Positions 9,253-18,255 of a stretch of 64,000 nucleotides of DNA are shown piece after piece. The translations under genes were made by a program, and so were the position numbers. The stretch is taken from NCBI GenBank assembly GCA_001592145.1, contig BCWJ01000004.1, positions 1 to 64,000 on the forward strand, in the 5' to 3' direction. This DNA is from Xylanimicrobium pachnodae JCM 13526 = NBRC 107786 (lineage in GTDB: Bacteria; Actinomycetota; Actinomycetes; Actinomycetales; Cellulomonadaceae). Positions within the stretch are counted from its first letter, which is position 1. The number at the start of each line of letters is the position of its first letter. The notes below the pieces were generated by a model. The model worked only from the letters and a program-made list of their open reading frames with translations. It did not search any database and was not told where the DNA came from.

Positions 9253-9750
9253 TCAGCGGCGGAAGACCGGTGCGGGCTCCTGGAACTCGTGCCAGGCCGC
9301 CCGCTCGTCGTCGGCGATGCGGCGGGGTTTGCCGGTGGCGCGGTCGATGACGACGATCGTCGTCGTCGCCTTGACGTACGGGTCGGCGCCGCTGGCGGGG
9401 CCCGTGCGCGGGAACCCGGCGGGGGCGCCGTCGTGCACCTCGTAGCAGACCTCCAGGCTGGCCCCGCCGATCGCGCCGATCCACAGCTCGACGCGCACGG
9501 GCGTGCGTGTGAACGCGAGCGGGCGCAGGTACTCGATGCGCTGCCCGGCGACGAAGGTGTGCGAGGACGCGGCGGGGCCGGTCTCCAGGATGGCAGTGGG
9601 CCAGTCCTCCCCCACCTCGTCGGCGGTGTGCCGCCAGAACGCGGTGATGCGCGCCTCCTCCAGGAGCCGGAACATCTCGACGTTGTTGACGTGCTGGTAG
9701 GCGTCGAGGTCGGACCAGCGGGTGGCTACGGGTACGTGCAGTCGGGTCAC
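9253..9750 (-). CDS. Single hot-dog acyl-CoA thioesterase (YbgC/FadM-like)
   Basis: A 165-residue 4-hydroxybenzoyl-CoA thioesterase-type protein. The active-site region WSDLDAYQHVNNVEMFRLLEEAR gives the Asp and the His-Val-Asn signature of this family. The physiological acyl-CoA cannot be read from the sequence. The GTG start at 9750 overlaps by GTGA the stop of a broken GntR-type regulator. The two were therefore once translationally coupled, and the gene may have lost its original promoter. Confidence 0.88.
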   Translation of the reverse strand: MTRLHVPVATRWSDLDAYQHVNNVEMFRLLEEARITAFWRHTADEVGEDWPTAILETGPAASSHTFVAGQRIEYLRPLAFTRTPVRVELWIGAIGGASLEVCYEVHDGAPAGFPRTGPASGADPYVKATTTIVVIDRATGKPRRIADDERAAWHEFQEPAPVFRR

Positions 9751-10013
9751 CGGTGCAGGTTATCGCCGCCGGCGCCGTCGTCGAGTCGTCGCAGCGCCGC
9801 GTCCAGCGCCGCGTGCCCGGCGGCGTCGTCGGCTCCGAGCTGGCGCACGACGACGGCGAAGGCGTCGGCGGCGGCGGCCAGGTCGGCAGCGGTCTGGGCG
9901 GTGTCGGGCGGGCGACGGCCGGGGCCGCGCACGAAGGTGCCGCGGCGGCCCTGGGTCTCGATCAGGGCGTCGCGGGCGAGCTCGTCGTAGACGCGCGCGA
10001 CGGTGCCGCGAGA
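9747..10013 (-). pseudogene. GntR-family regulator, C-terminal remnant (N-terminus lost)
   Basis: The minus-strand frame reads SRGTVARVYDELARDALIE, then TQGRRGTFV. This is the second half of a GntR winged helix, from the recognition helix through the wing. About 60 residues follow and end DGAGGDNLHR. Everything before Ser, including the first helices of the DNA-binding domain, is absent, and the frame has no usable start. Codon usage is still GC3-rich. The break coincides to within a few bases with the break of the plus-strand fragment that begins at 10013. Confidence 0.72.
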
Positions 10014-10237
10014 TCGGCGTCGTCGTCGTCTGGCAGGTCGACGACTGCGACGCGCTGCGCGACGCGCCCATCGAGGGTGACCTGTGGGGCATCCCGTTCC
10101 TGACGTGGCGCACCATCGTCGGGACGTCGATGACGTCGGGCACGTCCGATGCGAACGTCCCCCAGGGGAGCGCCGCGCAGGAGCTCCTGGAGCAGGCGGG
10201 CGCCTGCCCCGCGCTCGGCCAGGACGCGAACGCCTAG
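10013..10237 (+). pseudogene. C-terminal remnant of an unidentified plus-strand gene
   Basis: The frame reads IGVVVVWQVDDCDALRD, then APIEGDLWGIPFLTWRTIVG, and ends GACPALGQDANA. Nearly every third codon position is G or C, the signature of real coding sequence here, yet there is no start codon and the frame turns into antisense GntR sequence at 10013. I do not recognise the protein. Its TAG stop shares a CTAG tetranucleotide with the stop of the convergent GTPase gene ending at 10234. Confidence 0.6.
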
Positions 10238-11943
10238 GACGCCGCGATCGCCGCCGCCGTGCGGGCGCGGGCCAGCGCGATCATCTCCTCCTGGATGGGG
10301 CGTCGCACCAGGTCGTCGGCCACGCGCGCCACGGACTCGCGCAGGCGTTTGCGGGCGGCGGAGGCGCGGCGCCGCGCCCCGATCCCGGCGCACACCCGGA
10401 ACACCAGCGCGAGCAGGATGCCGACGACGACGCCGAGCACCACGAGGACGGTCGCCCACGGCAGGTCGACGCCGCGCCCGGTGCCACCCCAGTCCGCCCC
10501 GCCCACGGTCAGCACGGGTGTCGGCAGCGCGGGAAGCTGGAAGTACGCGAGCAGGAACGCGAGCCCCAACCAGAGCAGCCCGGCCACTGCGGTCAGCAGC
10601 ACCAGCCACTGCAGCACGTTCGCCAGCCGCCACCACAGCGGCCGGCGCCCCGCTTCCAGCCGGGTGCCCGCCACCGCCTGGTCCAGGGCGTCGGGCAGCC
10701 GGTCGAACCCTTCGGCGGTGCGGTGCCGCGTGGCGAGCACCCACGGTTCGGGCGCGCCCGCCGTCATCTGGTCCACGTACGCGCGCACGGCGGTCGCGGA
10801 CTGAGCGCGCACCCCGGCACGCGCGGCGGGCAGCGACGTGACGGCCAGGTCGGGCCGGTCGGCGGGGACGCGGTGCGCGTCGGGGCGCAGGCCGATGCGG
10901 CGCAGCGGGTCGGGCCGCAGCCGGCCCAGCCAGCGGGTCAGCGGCCAGCCGGTCGCTTGGCGGGCGTCCTTGACGGCGGCCCGGCGCACTGCCTCGGTCA
11001 CCACCGGCACGCCCGCGGCGTCCTCCAGGGCGGCGTGCAGCGCGACCCGCGCCTTGTCCCCGGCACGTTCCGAGGGTGACTGCCCGCACGCCGTCAGCAG
11101 CCGGGCGGCCACGGCCCGCTCGTCGAGCGCGAGCCGCGCCGTCGCCGCCTCGCGTCGCTGCGCGGCCTCGGCCAGCAGGTCGCGCAGCCGGTCGATGCCC
11201 TCGCCCGTCCGCGCCGACGCCGTCACCACGCGCGCGCCCGCCAGGCCGTCCGCCGCGACGAGCCGTTCCAGGTCGGCCCGCATCGCTTCGGCGTCGGACG
11301 GTGCCAGGCGGTCCACCTGGTTGAGCACCACCACGACGACGTCGCCGCGTCCCGCGAGCGGCCGCAGGTACCGCTCGTGCAGGGCGGCGTCGGCGTACTT
11401 CTGCGGGTCCACCACCCACACCAGCAGGTCGGCGCGCTCCACGAGCCGTTCGGCGCGCACCCGGTGCTCGACCACCACGGAGTCGTGGTCGGGCAGGTCG
11501 AGCAGCACCAGGCCGGTGGTGGCACCGGCGGGGGTCTGATGGCGGCGGAACAGCCCGGTCACACCGCGAGCGGGAGTCGCCGGGGCCGTGGCTGCCTCGG
11601 GGCCCACCGGCATCTCGTGGCGCACCCGCACGTCGAGCCAGTCGAGCAGCGGCCCAGCCCCTGTGCCCCAGACGGCGGCCATGGCGTGCGACGTCGTCGG
11701 GCGCCGCACCCCCGGGGTGGCCAGGTCGGAGCCGGCGACGGCGTTGAACACGCTCGACTTGCCCGACCCGGTCGCCCCCGCGAGCGCGACCACCGTGTGC
11801 TCGGCGGACAGCCCGCCCCGCTCATGGGCGCGGGTCACGACGCGCCGCGCCTCGTCGAGCAGCGGCCCGTCCAGGCGCCCGGCCGACTCTCGGACCGCGG
11901 CCTCCAGGGCTGCGGTGCGCCCGGCCAGGTCGATGCGGCTCAT
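10234..11943 (-). CDS. Dynamin-like GTPase with C-terminal membrane hairpin (pair A, second gene)
   Basis: A 569-residue membrane-anchored GTPase of unknown role. P-loop GATGSGKS is at 56-63, a switch-I-like RPTT follows, G3 is DLPDHDS, and G4 is NQVD. After G3 comes DLLVWVVDPQKYADAALH, a stretch shared with the gene at 16684. Two hydrophobic segments lie in the last third (LVLLTAVAGLLWLGLAFLLA and WATVLVVLGVVVGILLALVF), then a basic tail. The start ATG overlaps the upstream GTPase stop (ATGA), so the two are translationally coupled and probably work together. It resembles bacterial dynamin-like protein pairs, but membrane remodelling is only an inference. Confidence 0.82.
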   Translation of the reverse strand: MSRIDLAGRTAALEAAVRESAGRLDGPLLDEARRVVTRAHERGGLSAEHTVVALAGATGSGKSSVFNAVAGSDLATPGVRRPTTSHAMAAVWGTGAGPLLDWLDVRVRHEMPVGPEAATAPATPARGVTGLFRRHQTPAGATTGLVLLDLPDHDSVVVEHRVRAERLVERADLLVWVVDPQKYADAALHERYLRPLAGRGDVVVVVLNQVDRLAPSDAEAMRADLERLVAADGLAGARVVTASARTGEGIDRLRDLLAEAAQRREAATARLALDERAVAARLLTACGQSPSERAGDKARVALHAALEDAAGVPVVTEAVRRAAVKDARQATGWPLTRWLGRLRPDPLRRIGLRPDAHRVPADRPDLAVTSLPAARAGVRAQSATAVRAYVDQMTAGAPEPWVLATRHRTAEGFDRLPDALDQAVAGTRLEAGRRPLWWRLANVLQWLVLLTAVAGLLWLGLAFLLAYFQLPALPTPVLTVGGADWGGTGRGVDLPWATVLVVLGVVVGILLALVFRVCAGIGARRRASAARKRLRESVARVADDLVRRPIQEEMIALARARTAAAIAAS

Positions 11944-14009
11944 GCGTCCCCCCGCCGCCCGAAGATGCGGCCCCACCAGCCCGGGCGCCCAGCGTCGTCG
12001 TCCCCCGGCTCGGGCGACTCCTCCGCGGCGCGAGCCGACGGCACGGGGAACGACTCCGGCCGCTGCGGGGGCCGCACGGTCCCAGCGCCGCGCAGCAGGC
12101 GGCCGGTCCACGGGCGGGTCGCGCCGTCGTCGTCGGTGGAGCGGGTGGCGCGCTCGGTGCGGGCGGCACCCTCGACACGGCGGGCGGCGTCACGCAGCGC
12201 GGCACCCCCGGCGTCGGAGGTGCCGAGCGCGTCGAGCTGTGCGGTGTACCGCGCGGCCTGCCCGTCGAGCACCGTGGCGACCCGCGAGGTGAGCCGCGCT
12301 CGCGCCTGCGCGGCAAGGCGCCGCACGGCGTCGTCACCGAACACCGCCTCCAGGAGCTTCTGCCCGACGACAGCGGTGCCGCCCGCGATGCCGATCTCCG
12401 CGCCGGTGAGCCCGGCGGTCGACGCGAAGACGATCACCATGAGGCTGATGCCCAGCGCGTTGATCCCCAGCGACAGCGCCCGGGCGAGGCCGCGCTTCGA
12501 GGCGCCCTGCTCGCGCACCAGGGCGAGCACGTCGCCCTGCCAGCCGCGCACCTGCTCGGTGATCTCGGCGCGCAGCCCGGCGCTGGTACGGGACAGGTCG
12601 AGCCCGTCCAGCAGCCCCGCCCCGGCAGCGTCGCCCCGCCACGACTCGAACGTCCGCTCGGCGGCCGACTCGGCCGCGTCGAGGATCACCGACTCCAGGC
12701 CGGCGGCGATGGCCTGCTCCACCTGCGGTGCCCGTGTGGGACGGCCCCGGAAGAAGCCGCCGACGGCGTCGCGAACCCGCCCGACCCCGCGCTGCACGGA
12801 GCGGAAGAACTCGCTGGTGCCCACGAAGTCCTGCCAGCGGGCCAGCACCTCGCCGCGCAGGATCGCGCCGTCGGAGGTCGCCCGCTCCACCGTGCGTGCC
12901 GCGTCCGCGTGGTGACGCTCGACGGCACCGCGCAGGCGGGCGTCCGCGGCCTCCTGGAGGTCCGCGTCGTCGGCCAGCTCGACGGCGCGGCGCACCAGGT
13001 CGTCGATGACGCCGTCCCGCGTGGCCGTGATGACGCGCTGCCGGGCCTCCGGGTCCCCGCCCAGCCCGGACAGCCACGTGGACAGCTCGGCCACGGACGC
13101 CTCCGGGAGGAGGCCCTCCGCCAGCGCCTCCACGCCCACGGGGGCGGCCTCCGCGATCGCGAAGATCGGCGAGTCGTCCAGCCCGTGCTCCCTCGCCAGG
13201 CGGCGCAGGTCGTCCACCACGACCTCGGCACCCGGGTCCACGCGGTCCAGCACGAGCGCCACCTGGGCGCGCCGGGCGGCGGCCGTGCGCAGCAGACCCC
13301 ACGGCACGGCATCGGCATACCGGGCCGCCGTGGTGACGAACAGCCACAGGTCCGCCGCGCCCAGCAGCTCCGCCGCCAGCTCGCGGTTGGCCGCCTCGAC
13401 CGAGTCGACGTCGGGGGCGTCCAGCAGTGCGAGTCCCTGCGGGGTCGCCTCGCTCGCCACCAGGCGCAGCGTGCGCGTGGGGGCAGGACGCTCGCCCTCG
13501 CCCGTCTCCGTGCCTGCCGTCACCCGGGCCAGGCCCGGCAGCACCCGGCCGGTGGTGAACCAGCGGGCGTCGAGCGGGTGGTGCACCAGCACGGGCGCCC
13601 GCGTCGTCGGGCGCAGCACACCGGGCGCCGTGACGTGCTCACCCAGGATCGAGTTGACCAGCGTGGACTTGCCCGCACCCGTGGAGCCGCCGACGACGAC
13701 GAGCAGCGGCGCCCGCTCCGCACGCATGCGCGGCAGCAGGTAGTCGTCGAGCTGCCCCACGGCGGCATCCCGGTCAGCGCGCGCCTGCGCCGCCCCCGGC
13801 GTGTCGAGCGGAAGTCGGAGCCCTCCGAGCCGAGACCGCAGCGTGTCGAGCGCGTCGCCCAGCGCAGCCGCCTCCCGGGACGCGGCGAGCGCGGCGTTCA
13901 CCGACGACGACGCGGGCACGTCGTTCACCGACGACGACGCGGGCACGTCCTCGCCTGACAGCCCGGACGTGTCACCAGAGGGGTCGGGGACACGGTCGGG
14001 CACGGTCAT
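11940..14009 (-). CDS. Dynamin-like GTPase (pair A, first gene)
   Basis: A 689-residue GTPase. P-loop GGSTGAGKS is at 107-115, followed by LRPTTR, G3 DAPDVDS, then ADLWLFVTTAARYADAVPW, and G4 DRVD. The remainder is helical, with a hydrophobic patch near 590 (GISLMVIVFASTAGLTGAEI) that could bind membrane. The N-terminal ~40 residues are disordered and contain a duplicated VPASSSVN unit. The start at 14009 gives MTVPDRVPD. A GGGGGATC stretch lies upstream. The gene is coupled by ATGA overlap to the next GTPase. Its closest partner in this window is the gene at 18252. Confidence 0.82.
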   Translation of the reverse strand: MTVPDRVPDPSGDTSGLSGEDVPASSSVNDVPASSSVNAALAASREAAALGDALDTLRSRLGGLRLPLDTPGAAQARADRDAAVGQLDDYLLPRMRAERAPLLVVVGGSTGAGKSTLVNSILGEHVTAPGVLRPTTRAPVLVHHPLDARWFTTGRVLPGLARVTAGTETGEGERPAPTRTLRLVASEATPQGLALLDAPDVDSVEAANRELAAELLGAADLWLFVTTAARYADAVPWGLLRTAAARRAQVALVLDRVDPGAEVVVDDLRRLAREHGLDDSPIFAIAEAAPVGVEALAEGLLPEASVAELSTWLSGLGGDPEARQRVITATRDGVIDDLVRRAVELADDADLQEAADARLRGAVERHHADAARTVERATSDGAILRGEVLARWQDFVGTSEFFRSVQRGVGRVRDAVGGFFRGRPTRAPQVEQAIAAGLESVILDAAESAAERTFESWRGDAAGAGLLDGLDLSRTSAGLRAEITEQVRGWQGDVLALVREQGASKRGLARALSLGINALGISLMVIVFASTAGLTGAEIGIAGGTAVVGQKLLEAVFGDDAVRRLAAQARARLTSRVATVLDGQAARYTAQLDALGTSDAGGAALRDAARRVEGAARTERATRSTDDDGATRPWTGRLLRGAGTVRPPQRPESFPVPSARAAEESPEPGDDDAGRPGWWGRIFGRRGDA
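13896..13949 (-). repeat. 27-base perfect tandem duplication in GTPase A1
   Basis: Two back-to-back identical 27-base units, in frame, each encoding a nine-residue repeat containing VPASSSVN near residues 22-39 of the first pair-A GTPase. The absence of differences suggests a recent slip in a non-essential linker. Confidence 0.9.
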
Positions 14010-14164
14010 GTGCCCATGATCCCCCGAGGGGTCCGCGAACGCCGACCCGACCTGCCGGGTCGCACCCAAGGTCGACGCCCAAGCTCGGCGCCCGACCGCC
14101 GCGACCCCACCACAGCGACCCGACCGCAGCGACCCGACCGCAGCAACGCTGGGATGCCGGGTGC

Positions 14165-14220
14165 GTTCTGGGGCCATTGCCGTGAGCAATGTTCATTGCT
14201 GTCGGCAATGGCCCCAGAAC
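14165..14220. terminator. 56-base near-perfect palindrome downstream of ettA
   Basis: Outer arms GTTCTGGGGCCATTGCC and complement, and inner arms AGCAATG/CATTGCT around a TT centre, with a short mismatch between them. It lies between the ettA stop (14300, minus strand) and the GTPase A1 start (14009). A terminator for ettA is the simplest reading. The length and AT content of the inner arms are unusual for this chromosome. Repeated CGACCCGACCGCAG stretches lie just to its left. Confidence 0.65.
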
Positions 14221-14299
14221 GCTACCCCGGCAACCCCACGGGGTCCGACACCTCTGGCCAGTCGAGCGTCTGGTGAACGCGTCTGGTGCGCGCGTCTGG

Positions 14300-15982
<1,683 letters not shown>

Positions 15983-16064
15983 TGGCTCGTTTCCACCGTT
16001 CGATCGCGTTCGAGGTTGGGACTGGGAGGCCGGCTTCGCCAGCCGACCCCCCAGCCTACGGCCC

Positions 16065-16631
16065 TCAGACGCCCACCAGCTCCCGGACGCCCACCTCCAC
16101 CTGCTCGGCGTCGTCGCGCGTCTGCGCGCCGGACCCGGCGTCGTCGCCGTCGTCGGCATCCATGACGATGTCGGCGCGCTGCCCCGGGGCTCCGGCGTCG
16201 ATGCCGGCCTCAAGGCCCGGCACGGCGCTGGTGGAGATGGTGCGGGTGTACTTCACGATGCCGCGCGACAGGTCCACCGCCACCGTCGCGTTCTCGATCA
16301 CCTGCGCCGTGCGCGGGGTGACCACCTCGACGACCTCGCCGTCGGGCCGCCGCTCCTCCTTGCGCTGCTGGTACTCCTCCAGCGCGAGCCGCCCCGTGAC
16401 CACCACGGGGGTGCCCTTGCGCACCGACTCGATCACGTTCATCGCGCGGTCCCCGAACTGGCGCACCGTGAACCACATGGTGGGGCCGTCCCCCCACTCC
16501 CCCGTCTGCGGGTTGCGCACCCGGCGGGTGGACGCGACCCGGATCGAGGTCCACCGGGTTCCGCTCTCCGCCGTGAACAAGTGGGGGTCCTGCCCCACGT
16601 GGCCCACCACGGTGATGCTGACGTCGCTCAT
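16065..16631 (-). CDS. ssb: Single-stranded DNA-binding protein paralogue
   Basis: A 188-residue OB-fold protein. The first ~115 residues match bacterial SSB (ITVVGHVGQDPHLFTAESGT, WFTVRQFGDRAMNVIESVRK, PVVVTGRLALEEYQ). The acidic tail ends VEVGVRELVGV, not in the DDIPF tip that recruits partner proteins in the main SSB. It is also not beside rpsF or rpsR. It is therefore probably a second SSB, not the replicative one. The ATG at 16631 follows a good AGGAGG. It sits between the GTPase pairs, upstream of ettA. Confidence 0.88.
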   Translation of the reverse strand: MSDVSITVVGHVGQDPHLFTAESGTRWTSIRVASTRRVRNPQTGEWGDGPTMWFTVRQFGDRAMNVIESVRKGTPVVVTGRLALEEYQQRKEERRPDGEVVEVVTPRTAQVIENATVAVDLSRGIVKYTRTISTSAVPGLEAGIDAGAPGQRADIVMDADDGDDAGSGAQTRDDAEQVEVGVRELVGV

Positions 16632-16683
16632 CGATCCTCCTGGTATGCGGGCCCGCACCGTGCGAGCCGGACACCGTCGAGGA

Positions 16684-18255
16684 TCAGGTGGCAGACGGTT
16701 TCGCCGGGACCGCAGGGATCGCCCCTGTGGACGACCATGCCTGCACCTGCCCGGTGGGCAACCCGTCGCGCCCGCCACCTCGGGCGTCGACCGCGATGTC
16801 ACGCGCCGACTGGGCCAGCACCCGCACCCGGGTGTGCTCCGTGAGCACCGTCTGCGTCGGCGCGCCCAGAAGGTCGGCAAGCACACCCGCCAGGGCCGAC
16901 CGGCCATCGGCCGCCACCCCCTCCGCCCGCCGCCGCGCCAGCCGCCGGCGCGTCCCTATCAGCGCGCCCCACACCCCGGCACAACCGACGAGCAGCACAC
17001 CCGCGACCACCCACGACAGCCACGGCCACGGAGCACCCAGACCCACGGCCCCCGTCGCCACCAGCACCGCGAACACGAGAGCTGCGACGCCCAGCGCACC
17101 CAGCACCCAGCCGGTCCGCCGCGCCGCCCGAGCCCACCGAGGACCCGCCACGTCGAGCGCCAACGACCGCATCGCCTCGTCCGTGGCGTTGCACAGCGCG
17201 TCCGCCGGGGCAACGCTCTCCGCCAGCGACCGCTGCCAACCCGCCGGCAGCGCCGCCCCTGCCCGCGTGAGCCAGCGCGCCCGCAGCAACGTCACCGCGT
17301 CGCGGTCGGGGCGCGTGAACTCCGGACGGCCGTACCCGTTGCGTACCGCCGCACCCACCTGGCCCGCCACGGCGTCCAGCCCCGTCGCGTCCACGAGCGC
17401 CGGAACTTCCCGTTCCACCGCACGGCCCAGATCCCAGGGCACGTCCGCCGACACCTGCGAGAGCAGCAACCGCGCCGCCGCGGACAGCTCACCGGCAGCC
17501 CGGCCCGCAGCCACCGTCTGACGCTCGCACACCTCCGTGAGCACCTCGTGCACCTGCGCCACACCCTCACCCGTGCGCGCCGAGACCGCGATGACCGGCA
17601 CCCCCTGCAGGCCGTCCTCGACCAGCAGCCGGTCCAGGTCCGCCGCCAGCTCGTCGCGCCGCCCCGCCGGCACCGTGTCGATCTGGTTGAGCAGCACCAG
17701 CATCGACGCCTCCATGCCCACCGACTCGCGCAGGTACCCCGAGTGCAGGGCGTCGTCCGCATACTTCTGCGGGTCCACCACCCACACGAGCAGGTCCACC
17801 AGCGGCAGCACCCGGTCCACCACCTCGCGGTGCTTCGGCTCGATCGAGTCGTGGTCCGGCAGGTCCAGCAGCACCAGACCCGTGAGCTCCCCGTCCAGGT
17901 CCAGCTCGTCCGCCTGCACGATGCGGCGCTCGCGGTCCACCCCCACCCAGTCCAGCAGCGCCTGGGCGCCGTCGTCCCACGAGCACGCGGTCACGCGCGC
18001 CGTCGTCGGACGCTTGATGCCGACGTCGGCGAACGTGAGCCGGGCGATCTGATTGAACAGGGACGACTTGCCCGAGCCGGTGCCGCCTGCGAGCGCGACC
18101 ACGGTGTGATCGACTCCGAGCGCGAGACGTTCGCGCACGCCCTGCACCGCCTGCTGCACCCGGGCGGCCGTGGTGCGCTCGATCCGGGTGGCGCCGAGCG
18201 AGAGCGCCTCGGCGAGTTCGTCGGTGCGGGCGCGCAGCGTGGCGTCGTCGGTCAC
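16684..18255 (-). CDS. Dynamin-like GTPase with C-terminal membrane hairpin (pair B, second gene)
   Basis: A 523-residue GTPase paralogous to the gene at 10234. P-loop GGTGSGKS is at 57-64, then KRPTTARV, G3 DLPDHDS, LVDLLVWVVDPQKYADDALH, and G4 NQID. Two membrane segments near 400-450 (VLGALGVAALVFAVLVATGA and LSWVVAGVLLVGCAGVWGAL) precede a basic stretch. The GTG start at 18255 overlaps the upstream GTPase stop by 4 bases, the same arrangement as in pair A. Function is unknown. Conserved pairing implies a heteromeric membrane GTPase. Confidence 0.82.
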   Translation of the reverse strand: MTDDATLRARTDELAEALSLGATRIERTTAARVQQAVQGVRERLALGVDHTVVALAGGTGSGKSSLFNQIARLTFADVGIKRPTTARVTACSWDDGAQALLDWVGVDRERRIVQADELDLDGELTGLVLLDLPDHDSIEPKHREVVDRVLPLVDLLVWVVDPQKYADDALHSGYLRESVGMEASMLVLLNQIDTVPAGRRDELAADLDRLLVEDGLQGVPVIAVSARTGEGVAQVHEVLTEVCERQTVAAGRAAGELSAAARLLLSQVSADVPWDLGRAVEREVPALVDATGLDAVAGQVGAAVRNGYGRPEFTRPDRDAVTLLRARWLTRAGAALPAGWQRSLAESVAPADALCNATDEAMRSLALDVAGPRWARAARRTGWVLGALGVAALVFAVLVATGAVGLGAPWPWLSWVVAGVLLVGCAGVWGALIGTRRRLARRRAEGVAADGRSALAGVLADLLGAPTQTVLTEHTRVRVLAQSARDIAVDARGGGRDGLPTGQVQAWSSTGAIPAVPAKPSAT

